Shown piece after piece: positions 8,105 through 14,771 of a stretch of 64,000 nt of DNA (position 1 is the first letter of the stretch; each line of letters begins with the position of its first letter). A model generated the notes under the pieces. It ran no database searches. It had not been told where the DNA came from and saw only the letters and a program-made list of their open reading frames with translations. The DNA lies in contig NZ_VIGH01000007.1 in assembly GCF_006704125.1 (NCBI RefSeq), positions 271,232 through 335,231 of the forward strand, read 5' to 3'. The stretch comes from Rhodococcus spelaei. GTDB taxonomy: Bacteria; Actinomycetota; Actinomycetes; Mycobacteriales; Mycobacteriaceae. The position numbers and the translations under genes are program-made.

Positions 8105-8575
8105 TCAGCAGCAGGACGTTCCGGCGGGTGCATTCTCCTCGGCGGCGGTGCCGCAGCACACGCCACCTTCGGTCTCGGGGTCGAGGTGCTGGGGGCTCGA
8201 GCCGAAGGTCTCGGAGTCGGCGAGCACGGTGTAGACCTCCCACTTCTCCCCGGCCGGGCCGGTCACCCACACCTTGTCCTGGGTGGCGAAGCAACAGGTG
8301 GTGCCGATCTCCTCGTCGGTGAACAAGCCTTCCCCAGTCAGTCGCGCGATCTCCTCGTGCACCTTCGTCGACGATTCGACCTCGACGCCGAGGTGGTTGA
8401 TGGTGCCGCCCTGGCCGGGGTTCTCGAGCAGTACGAGCTTGAGCGGCGGTTCGGCGATGGCGAAGTTCGCGTAGCCGGGCTTGAGCTTCGCCGGCTGGGT
8501 ATTGAACAGCTTGGAGTAGAACATGACCGCCTGCTGCAGGTCGTCGACGTTGAGAGCGAGCTGGGCGCGTGACAT
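8105..8575 (-). CDS. arsI: ArsI/CadI-family vicinal-oxygen-chelate protein (C-As lyase candidate)
   Basis: 156-residue VOC-fold protein, MSRAQLALNVDDLQQA..., very close to mycobacterial cadmium-induced CadI and to ArsI dioxygenases that cleave the C-As bond of trivalent organoarsenicals. The metal triad appears as Gln5, His61 (INHLGVEV) and Glu113 (KWEVYTV). The vicinal cysteines that bind As(III) are Cys94-Cys95 in GTTCCFATQDKVW. A Cys-rich tail (GGVCCG and a terminal SCC) is extra. Start ATG 8575 is fixed by GGAGG five bases upstream. It is divergent from arsR2 with shared operators. Cadmium induction or sequestration remains an alternative role. Confidence 0.85.
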   Translation of the reverse strand: MSRAQLALNVDDLQQAVMFYSKLFNTQPAKLKPGYANFAIAEPPLKLVLLENPGQGGTINHLGVEVESSTKVHEEIARLTGEGLFTDEEIGTTCCFATQDKVWVTGPAGEKWEVYTVLADSETFGSSPQHLDPETEGGVCCGTAAEENAPAGTSCC

Positions 8576-8592
8576 GACAGCCTCCATGGATG

Positions 8593-8648
8593 TGACTTAT
8601 GTCGAATAAGGGGACGGCTACAGCCTCCCACCTTTTCGACATAAGTCA
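8593..8648. promoter_or_regulatory. Divergent arsI/arsR2 promoter with two inverted operators
   Basis: TGACTTATGTCGAA (8593-8606) and TTCGACATAAGTCA (8635-8648) are exact 14-bp inverted copies, 42 bp apart start to start (about four helical turns). Each arm is itself a near palindrome, GAC-TA-GTC. One copy lies near each gene, so a single ArsR protein could repress both divergent promoters. A -10-like TAGTAT lies just past the right copy, ahead of arsR2. Confidence 0.7.
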
Positions 8649-8671
8649 AGAAACTAGGTAGTATCGACCCC

Positions 8672-9031
8672 ATGCCGAAGGCCCTGCCGATCGTCGATGT
8701 GAGCGCGCCCATCTGCTGCGCCCCCGTGTCCGCCGCGCCGATGAGCGACGACACGGCCCTCCAGGTCGCACTGCGCCTGAAGGCGCTGGCCGATCCGGTC
8801 CGGATCAAGCTGATGTCGATCCTGCTCACCGCGGACGGCGGCGAGGTCTGCACCTGCGACCTGGCCACCGGCGTCGGCCTCGCCGAATCGACCGTCAGCC
8901 ACCACCTCGGCCAGCTCAAGAAGGCCGGCATGGTCGCGCCCACACGCCGCGGCATGAACGTCTTCTACAGCGCCCGGACCGACTCCCTCGACGCACTGCG
9001 CCTGGTCCTCGACCCGAACTGCTGCACGTAG
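8672..9031 (+). CDS. ArsR-family metalloregulator, divergent from arsI
   Basis: 119-residue winged-helix repressor. HTH is AESTVSHHLGQLKKAGMVAPTRRGMNVFYSAR. Candidate ligand cysteines are PICCAP near the N-terminus, EVCTCDLA on the alpha-3 helix, and a terminal NCC. Together with arsI this matches the divergent cadI/arsR arrangement known from mycobacteria. It is a different protein from the first ArsR (different ligand spacing, C-terminal cysteines), so the two halves of the cluster may answer to different inducers. The start ATG follows a TAGTAT -10 by about 12 bp, so the message may be leaderless. Confidence 0.9.
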   Translation: MPKALPIVDVSAPICCAPVSAAPMSDDTALQVALRLKALADPVRIKLMSILLTADGGEVCTCDLATGVGLAESTVSHHLGQLKKAGMVAPTRRGMNVFYSARTDSLDALRLVLDPNCCT

Positions 9032-9097
9032 CCGCCCGGCCAGAGGGCGAATCAGTTAGGTTGCGGGCCGCGGGCTTACGTCCCTGAACAGGAAAAA

Positions 9098-9134
9098 TGG
9101 TGCGGGCCGATGCTTCCCTCATCGACCCGCACCA
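9098..9134. terminator. Hairpin terminator after arsR2
   Basis: Stem TGGTGCGGG-CGATG pairs with CATCG-CCCGCACCA around a short CTTCCCT loop, with one mismatch pair. It lies about 70 bp after the arsR2 stop. No long T-run, as usual in high-GC genomes. The following sequence to 9342 (about 200 bp) shows no gene I can support. Confidence 0.6.
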
Positions 9135-9342
9135 AACTCGGTTGCCTCGGCGTTCGAACGAAGTTCCTGCTTGACTTACACAGAGACATCTCAGTTTGCT
9201 AAGGCGCAAGTGGTTGCGGCGCATCTGTGGTCAGAAGCCGTTTCACTGCACTATTCAAGGCGTGGGCTGCTCCGGAGACTTCTCCAGCCTGTTCTCACCG
9301 CGCGTTATCGACCCTCAGAGAGTGCGCCGCCGGAGGGTCTGC

Positions 9343-9450
9343 CTACCGCTGATTCGGCGCGTCGCTCACCAGGCGGTAGAGCACGTAACCGACGAACCAC
9401 AGCGTCATGGCTATGGCGAGTGCGAGAAGGACGTCGAAGAAGATCACCAC
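9343..9450 (-). CDS. Small single-pass membrane protein (35 aa), TetR-linked
   Basis: A 35-codon frame, starting VVIFFDVLLALAIA then MTLWFVGYVLYRL and ending VSDAPNQR. It is one long hydrophobic helix, with an acidic residue at position 6 and a positively charged YRL end. The GTG start at 9450 is preceded by GGAG six bases upstream, a good ribosome site; the adjacent GTG at 9447 is an alternative. It faces the TetR gene, and the 14-bp operator palindrome lies 23 bp upstream, so it is probably the repressor's target. Function unknown; it is too short for an SMR transporter. A small membrane peptide that tunes another protein or envelope stress is speculation. Confidence 0.6.
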   Translation of the reverse strand: MVIFFDVLLALAIAMTLWFVGYVLYRLVSDAPNQR

Positions 9451-9473
9451 TGGATGCTCCAATCTGAAAGATT

Positions 9474-9487
9474 TCTCCACGTGGAGA
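9474..9487. promoter_or_regulatory. TetR operator, upstream copy
   Basis: TCTCCACGTGGAGA is a perfect 14-bp palindrome between the small membrane protein gene and the divergent TetR gene. It shares TCTCC-N4-GGAGA with the site at 9507-9520, exactly 33 bp away, about three helical turns, as in paired dimer binding. Confidence 0.7.
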
Positions 9488-9506
9488 GGGCCGCCTCACG
9501 ATAAAC

Positions 9507-9520
9507 TCTCCGCATGGAGA
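9507..9520. promoter_or_regulatory. TetR operator overlapping the tetR start codon
   Basis: TCTCCGCATGGAGA, same TCTCC-N4-GGAGA arms as the upstream copy. The ATG of the regulator (9514) sits in its centre. Repressor binding here would block autoregulated transcription; the message is likely leaderless because there is no ribosome site outside the operator. Confidence 0.65.
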
Positions 9521-10002
9521 AGTCCACGCGGGAGGCTCTGCTCGATGCCGGATTGGAGCTACTCGGCAGAGTCGGGTTCCGAGGCTGGTCGATGCGAGGT
9601 GTCGAAGACGAGGCCGGCGTCCCACACGGCACAGCCCGGCATCACTTCGCGAACCAACGCGGTTTGGTTCTGAGGATGGTCCGTCACCTACTCGACGGAG
9701 ACTTGCCGTCTCCAGGGGAAACCCCACATCAACAGACTGCACGGTGGCTCGATGTAGAGGCAGGGAGAACCCGTGCCCGCTACGAACTCATCGTCGCCTC
9801 ATTTCACGACGACGAGCTCGCGACGGAATTGGTTCACGGCAGGGACCGCCTCGTTGCAGTTCTGTGCGAACGCGGCTTGACGAAGGCCGACGCTGCCCAG
9901 CTTGCAGCCGCGCTGGATGGAATGGTGCTCGACGCTCTACTGCGGCGATTGCCCCCTGAATCTGTTGATCCGCAACGGATCATCAACCGATTCTCGTCGT
10001 AA
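9514..10002 (+). CDS. TetR-family transcriptional repressor
   Basis: 162-residue regulator. The N-terminal HTH (TREALLDAGLELLGRVGFRGWSMRGVEDEAGVPHGTARHHFANQRGLV, residues 4-51, read in parts) is a standard TetR domain. The C-terminal ligand domain (EAGRTRARYELIV, LAAALDGMVLDALLRR) is like TetR_C regulators with a broad pocket. Two palindromes, one covering its own start codon, imply autoregulation and control of the small membrane protein opposite. No transporter or enzyme lies next to it, unusual for this family; the ligand is unknown. Confidence 0.9.
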   Translation: MEKSTREALLDAGLELLGRVGFRGWSMRGVEDEAGVPHGTARHHFANQRGLVLRMVRHLLDGDLPSPGETPHQQTARWLDVEAGRTRARYELIVASFHDDELATELVHGRDRLVAVLCERGLTKADAAQLAAALDGMVLDALLRRLPPESVDPQRIINRFSS

Positions 10003-10153
10003 CGCGCAGCAGTAGTCCATTCCGCTCCACCACTTCGTCAGATCCGCGGGCTCTGTCTCGAAGGTGCAGTTAACAGGGCGCTCATACGTGGGATCAGGCG
10101 CTTGGTTGGAGTAGCGTCTCGATTCAGCAAGCGACATCGCTGAGGAGAGCTCT

Positions 10154-10366
10154 GTGACCGACAACGTCCAGCCGAACGACGACCAATTCGAGTGCCTCGA
10201 TGACTTGGAAGAGCCGTTCATTTCGGATGACGAACCGCCACGCACTGTCGCCGACTTCGTTCGGGACTCGCAGCCCACCAGCAACACCGTTGACCAACCA
10301 ATGGTGAAGGGGTCTGGGGGATCAGCAGTTTCAGGTGGCGAGTGGACCAGCAGGGGCTCCGAGTAG
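10154..10366 (+). CDS. Small acidic hypothetical protein, possibly truncated by the IS
   Basis: 70-codon frame with GTG start preceded by GAGGAGAG. The first 48 residues are acidic (PNDDQFECLDDLEEPFISDDEPP, then VADFVRDSQPTSN). The last 20 are Gly/Ser-rich and unlike the rest, and the stop lies 37 bp before the transposase stop. I infer that the IS insertion replaced the true C-terminus. No family recognised. The ribosome site and the composition of the first part support expression; the end does not. Confidence 0.4.
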   Translation: MTDNVQPNDDQFECLDDLEEPFISDDEPPRTVADFVRDSQPTSNTVDQPMVKGSGGSAVSGGEWTSRGSE

Positions 10367-10402
10367 GCAGGTGGGACAGCGCTCGCGCAATTGTCGATCG
10401 AG

Positions 10403-11639
10403 CTACGCAGCGATCGCCGATGCGAGTGGAAATGCTCTCAGTTCGTCATAAGCCTGTCGCGTACGGAGGCAGGTGTGGAGTTGGCCGAGGAGCTTGCCGA
10501 ACAGGTGGCGTTGAGCTTGCCGACTCCAGTCCCCAGAGGTGCGGCGTCGGTCGAAGTGTCCCCGGGCTCCGGGCGAGGTCTGGATCGCGACGAGGGTCCA
10601 GAACGAGCCGACAGACGCAAGGCGGTTGTTCTTGATCTGCCGGTGCATCACGACAGTTCGCTTGCCGCTCGCGCGGGTAACAGGTGAGGCGCCGGCATAC
10701 GCCTTCAACCCGCGTGCATCGGCGAACCGTGAGCGATCATCGCCGATCTCGGCAAGCAGTCGTGCCCCGCTGACCGCGGCGAGACCGGGGAAGCTCGTGA
10801 TGATCTCGGAATCCGGATGACGCTCGAAGTGCCGGGTTGTCGCCTCGGTCAGGGCCTCGACCGCGGCGCAGGCAGCATCGAGCCGCTGCACCAGCGTCCG
10901 CAGTTGGATGCCCATTGCGTGCTCAAAAACTCGGGCTGCTGTAGCTGGGTGGTGCGGAAGACCTCACGAAGTCGGGCAGTGTCGGCGTCGACGTTGCGTT
11001 GCCGGCCTGCCTTCCTCAACAGTGCACGCAGTTTCGCGGGCGTCAGCTTCGCCGCATCACCGGGAGTTGGAGCCGCGACGAGCACTGTTCGGGCGTCGGC
11101 TCGAGTGATCCCGCCACCGCTCAACGCATCGAACGCAACTAAAGCGGCCGGGAAGTAGTCCTTGAGCAGCGAACGAATCTGGTTACCGAGTGCCGTCCGC
11201 GCCCACACCGCGTCCTGCTGGGCGCGGGCAAGGACCTTGATCGCGCGAGCGAGGTCGGTGTCATCGGGAATCTGTCGGTGCGAGTCGGCGTCGAGGCGCA
11301 GGATGTTTGCCAACATCACGGCATCCGCAGCATCGGATTTCGCACCGGACACGGCGCGCTGGCTGCGATAGCGAGAAGCGGAGAGTGGGTTGATCGCATA
11401 GACGACCCGGCCGGTCGCCCGCAAAGTCGCGACCCACAGGCCGCGATCAGTCTCGATCGCGATCGGGATCGGATTCTCCGGACTGTCACCGGCGTCGGCA
11501 GCATCTCGAGCTGCCGGGCGAACCCGTCCGCATCGTTGCTCACCCGCCCCTTGATCAGCACGGCCCCGGTGTCGTCGATGACGGCGATGTCGTGATGATC
11601 GTCGGCCCAATCGATTCCGCAGAAACGGTCCACATCCAC
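10403..11639 (-). pseudogene. IS110-family transposase, two frameshifts
   Basis: Three collinear frames together give a full-length DEDD transposase. Frame 1 starts with GTG 11639 (FCGIDWADDHHDIAVIDD, catalytic Asp). Frame 2 has IAIETDRGLWVATLR, YAINPLSASRYR, SGAKSDAADAVMLANILR. Frame 3 has ITSFPGLAAVSGARLLAEIGDD, LKAYAGASPVTRASGKR and the C-terminal SPGARGHFDRRR...YDELRAF. The first break is a missing base near 11497-11500. The second is a one-base loss in the A5 run 10925-10929 (T5 on the coding strand; six would restore EFFEHAMGIQL). Both look like simple indels. Marks the right edge of the ars island. Confidence 0.88.
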
Positions 11640-12059
11640 TCTCCTGCCACGTCGAGGAACACGGTCGGTCGAACCGAAGTGGAGTCACACGACGCCCTAA
11701 TTGCAGGACTCACGCAGGATGCGGGTCCGTCATCTCATCAGTCGTGTCGTGACGCCAGCACACCGCAGGGGCCTCGATCTATCGAAGAGCTCGCAGCTCG
11801 TGAACACCACACGAGAGGTTGATCCCTGCGGCCGGCTCGCACCACGAGCAGGACACCACCGAAACCCTCCACGCCGGGTGAGCCGCGCCGTTCTCTGTGT
11901 GAAGGCGTCCCGCGGGAGCGGCCGCCAGGAACCCATGAGCATCACACCCCACCGGCACGAAGGGCCCGGCTGAACGGGCTTTCGGGCCCGCGTAAGAATC
12001 AATTAGGAACCCTCACCACCGGGCGGGACCATCACCCCGAAACGGTGGTCGAGCGGGCG
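11640..12059. other. Gene-free region; IS110 left-end candidate then ldt 3' flank
   Basis: No supportable gene in 420 bp. The part next to the transposase start (roughly 11640-11970) is where an IS110-group element keeps its non-coding left end and bridge RNA. I cannot mark the exact terminus because IS110 elements lack inverted repeats. Further right, GGGCCCG...CGGGCCC around 11962-11994 could form a weak hairpin that ends the ldt message coming from the right. Confidence 0.35.
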
Positions 12060-13256
12060 TCACATCGCGACGTTGCCAGCCTTCCACGTGGCCCAGGGGA
12101 CGTTCCAGTCGCCGAGGCCGTCGGTACCCGAGAGCGTGCCGCCGAGGGTGTTCTTCACGATCGCCAGGTCCCCGCGCTTGGTGTTGTCGTACACCCACTT
12201 GGCGTCAGCCGGACTGAGATTCAGGCAGCCGTGGCTGGTGTTCGTGTAGCCCTGCTGTCCGACCGACCACGGCGCGGAGTGGAAGAAGATGCCACTGTAG
12301 GACATGCGGGTGGCCCAGTCCACCGGCGTCTTGTAGCCCTGAGGGGAGTTCACCGGCACCCCGTAGGTGGACGAGTCCATCACCAGGTTCGCGAACCGGT
12401 CCCCGATGATGTAGACGCCGTTGTCCGTGGGCGTGCTGTCCTTACCCATCGAGGTCGGCATGGTCATCACCACCTGACCGTTGCGCTCGAAGGTGACCTG
12501 CTTGGTGTTGTCGTCGGCGGTCGCGATCATGGCGTCCCCTATCCGGAACTCCGACCGCTGGTTCACCTGTCCGAACAGGGTGCCGCCGAGATTGCGGCCG
12601 AAGACGTTCACGTCGACGGTGACGGTGGTGCCCGGGGCCCAGAAATTCTCAGGGCGCCAGCGCACCTCCCGATTGTTGACCCAGTAGAAGGCGCCCTCGA
12701 CGGGCGGGTTCGTGACGACGATGATGGCGTCCTGCGCGGCCTTGCGGTCCGGAATGTTCTCGTCGAACTGGACGGCCACCGGTTGCCCGATACCCACGAC
12801 CTCGCCCTCTGTCGGCAGGATGTACGGCTTCGCGAGATTGCCGGGCGAACTGGTGGTGAAGCTCGAGACGATCGTCGCGGTGCCACCGAGGCCGAAGGCG
12901 TCCGCCTGCAGTCGATAGCGACCGTTGTAGACCAGCGGCGCCGTGTTCACCCACGACTTCCCGTCGGGCGCGATGGCACCGGGCACCGGCACGCCGGCCT
13001 CGTCGGCGAGGGTGACGACGGACAGTTTGCCGTCACCGACCAGGACGGTCACCGGGTCACTCGGCGAATGCCCGACCGCTCCGTCCGCGACCCCGGAGGT
13101 CAGCTTGGGCTTGATCAGTTCGGCAACCGGGTTCAAGTCGATCGCGACGGTCGATGCTCCCGCTTCGCTGCCGCCGGACGGCACCGTGCATCCCGAGATC
13201 CCCAGCACCAGGGCCGCTGCCCCCAGCGCCACCGCGCTCAGCGAAACCCGATTCAT
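12060..13256 (-). CDS. ldtB: L,D-transpeptidase lipoprotein (LdtMt2/LppS-like)
   Basis: Forms 3-3 cross-links between meso-diaminopimelate residues of peptidoglycan, outside the membrane. Signal peptide MNRVSLSAVALGAAALVLGISGC has a lipobox with Cys23. Two Ig-like beta domains follow (about 45-250). The YkuD catalytic domain has FFHSAPWSVGQQGYTNTSHGC split around His and the nucleophilic Cys (near residue 345) in SHGCLNLS. At 398 residues it matches LdtMt2. ATG 13256 is preceded by GGAG, better than the frame start seven codons up. Expected to be important for beta-lactam response (family knowledge). Confidence 0.93.
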   Translation of the reverse strand: MNRVSLSAVALGAAALVLGISGCTVPSGGSEAGASTVAIDLNPVAELIKPKLTSGVADGAVGHSPSDPVTVLVGDGKLSVVTLADEAGVPVPGAIAPDGKSWVNTAPLVYNGRYRLQADAFGLGGTATIVSSFTTSSPGNLAKPYILPTEGEVVGIGQPVAVQFDENIPDRKAAQDAIIVVTNPPVEGAFYWVNNREVRWRPENFWAPGTTVTVDVNVFGRNLGGTLFGQVNQRSEFRIGDAMIATADDNTKQVTFERNGQVVMTMPTSMGKDSTPTDNGVYIIGDRFANLVMDSSTYGVPVNSPQGYKTPVDWATRMSYSGIFFHSAPWSVGQQGYTNTSHGCLNLSPADAKWVYDNTKRGDLAIVKNTLGGTLSGTDGLGDWNVPWATWKAGNVAM

Positions 13257-13524
13257 CGTCACTCCACCCCACTCCACAACGACTCCAGATCAGGCCGCCG
13301 CCAGTACCGGACCGACGTGACCTGCGAACAGCAATGATCCCAGCCGACGGCGGGACCGACCCCCGGTCGCCACGACGACGGCGATAACGTTCACATTGCA
13401 ATCGATCCCGGGCCGCTCGGCGTTACCGGATACCGCTCCTGACCAGCCGATTTCACTTCAGGCGCCAACTCCTGTTAATGTTCCTCTCGCACCGAGCGCA
13501 AGGAAACGAGCGCGAGACGCACAT

Positions 13525-13597
<73 letters not shown>

Positions 13598-13602
13598 CAA
13601 CG

Positions 13603-13635
13603 AACAAGCCCCAGTCCTCGGACCGGGGCTTGTTT
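13603..13635 (+). terminator. Intrinsic terminator between the two tRNA-Lys genes
   Basis: AACAAGCCCC-GTCC pairs with GGAC-GGGGCTTGTT with one mismatch around a short TCG loop, followed by TGATTT. It begins 5 bp after the first tRNA, so the two tRNA genes are probably separate transcripts. Confidence 0.75.
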
Positions 13636-13661
13636 GATTTCGTGTCGCTCAGGCGTCACGG

Positions 13662-13734
<73 letters not shown>

Positions 13735-13834
13735 CAACGAACCGGTTCTGGGACCGGGCACATCTCACCGCACTCGAGCGGATCACTCCGGTACCCGGAC
13801 GCACAGCTTCCGGCCCCACCCACCGACCGGCACG

Positions 13835-13861
13835 GTGTCCACCCGACAGTCGGGTGGACAC
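13835..13861. terminator. Perfect hairpin after the DUF3618 gene
   Basis: GTGTCCACCCGAC and GTCGGGTGGACAC are perfect complements separated by one base. It lies 10 bp past the DUF3618 stop on the minus strand and could end that message (and transcripts coming off the tRNAs on the other strand). Confidence 0.65.
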
Positions 13862-13870
13862 CTCCGCGGC

Positions 13871-14092
13871 CTACCGGAAGATCTTGCGCACCACGAGGAG
13901 TGCGACCAACGCGCCCGCACCGATCAGTGCGAACTTCACCGGCGGCTCGTTCACCTTGGCCAACAACGTGGCCTTGGTGTTCTCGACCAGACGCTTCGGG
14001 TTGGTGCGGACGCTCAGCTCGTCGAGGGTGCTCGCGAGTTGGTTGCGGGCCCGCTCGATGTCGCGCTCGATGCTCTCGGTGTCCCTGGGCAC
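13871..14092 (-). CDS. DUF3618 domain membrane protein
   Basis: 73-residue protein. The N-terminal half is a charged helix, RDTESIERDIERARNQLAS then TLDELSVRTNPKRLVENTK, the DUF3618 pattern. One transmembrane helix (FALIGAGALVALLVV) follows before RKIFR. GTG 14092 is chosen because it matches the short family length; the longer frame upstream lacks the family's features. The family is widespread beside bcp in mycolic-acid bacteria (Rv2520c in M. tuberculosis). Function unknown; similar proteins have been linked to envelope stress in general terms only. It is transcribed away from bcp. Confidence 0.85.
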   Translation of the reverse strand: MPRDTESIERDIERARNQLASTLDELSVRTNPKRLVENTKATLLAKVNEPPVKFALIGAGALVALLVVRKIFR

Positions 14093-14204
14093 GTGAATCC
14101 CACTTTCTATCGTCTGTCGATCTGCTTGCCATGACCGTACCGGTGCCCCGCGCACGGTCGTCGGCAGGAACGCCCGACGGCAGAAACGAAGTAGCCTGAC
14201 CACC

Positions 14205-14678
14205 GTGACCGACAACAACCGGCTCGCCGCCGGAGACACCGCGCCCGCCTTCACCCTCCCCGACGCAGACGGTAAGGAGGTGTCGCTGTCCGACTACCGC
14301 GGACGCAAGGTCATCGTCTACTTCTACCCCGCCGCCAGCACGCCCGGCTGCACGAAGCAGGCCTGTGACTTCCGCGACAACCTCGGCGAACTGAACGGCG
14401 CCGGCCTCGAGGTCGTCGGCATCTCCCCGGACAAGCCCGCCAAGCTGGCCAAGTTCCGCGACGCCGAGGAGCTGACCTTCCCGCTGCTCTCCGACCCCGA
14501 CAAGTCCACGCTCGAGGCGTGGGGCGCGTTCGGCGAGAAGACCATGTACGGCAAGAAGGTTCAGGGCGTCATCCGCTCCACCTTCCTCGTCGACGAGAAC
14601 GGCAAGATCGAGGTCGCGCAGTACAACGTGCGGGCCACGGGACACGTCGCGAAGCTCCGCCGCGACCTGTCCGTGTAA
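14205..14678 (+). CDS. bcp: Thiol peroxidase, Bcp/PrxQ family
   Basis: Reduces hydrogen peroxide and lipid hydroperoxides using thioredoxin. The 157-residue protein has the PrxQ motif YFYPAASTPGCTKQACDFRD: peroxidatic Cys49 and resolving Cys54 five residues later, typical of the two-cysteine Bcp class. Thr46 and Arg of the active site are present in the expected places. GTG start at 14205. Divergent from the DUF3618 gene with a 112-bp intergenic region. It converges on the dipeptidase gene, with a hairpin between them. Confidence 0.95.
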   Translation: MTDNNRLAAGDTAPAFTLPDADGKEVSLSDYRGRKVIVYFYPAASTPGCTKQACDFRDNLGELNGAGLEVVGISPDKPAKLAKFRDAEELTFPLLSDPDKSTLEAWGAFGEKTMYGKKVQGVIRSTFLVDENGKIEVAQYNVRATGHVAKLRRDLSV

Positions 14679-14717
14679 CGCCGACCCTGTCCCCGTCCGA
14701 CCCCACTCCCCTCCTCG

Positions 14718-14766
14718 GGTGAGGGGAACCTGCAGCCAGGTAGACCGAATGAAGGTTCCCTTCACC
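14718..14766. repeat. 49-bp dispersed palindromic element (copy 1), convergent terminator
   Basis: GGTGAGGGGAACCT...AGGTTCCCTTCACC: 14-bp arms with one mismatch around a 21-bp centre. It lies between the convergent bcp and dipeptidase stops, where it can serve as a bidirectional terminator. Read on the minus strand it begins GGTGAAGGGAACCT-CATTCGGTCT, closely matching the element at 38977-39025, so it is one member of a repeat family. Confidence 0.65.
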
Positions 14767-14771
14767 AGGGG

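Noticed and set aside
9171..9467. Plus-strand frame MTYTETSQFAKAQVV...
   Set aside because: Second half is Arg-rich shadow of the small membrane protein on the other strand, and there is no ribosome site.
9937..10287. Minus-strand frame containing ESRRYSNQAPDPTYERP and KWWSGMDYCC
   Set aside because: Composition is almost protein-like, but there is no ribosome site at the ATGs, it overlaps the TetR 3' end and runs through the better supported 10154 frame.
11962..11994. GGGCCCG...CGGGCCC hairpin as an ldt terminator
   Set aside because: Short stems with several alternative pairings and almost 70 bp from the stop; kept only as a remark in the region entry.
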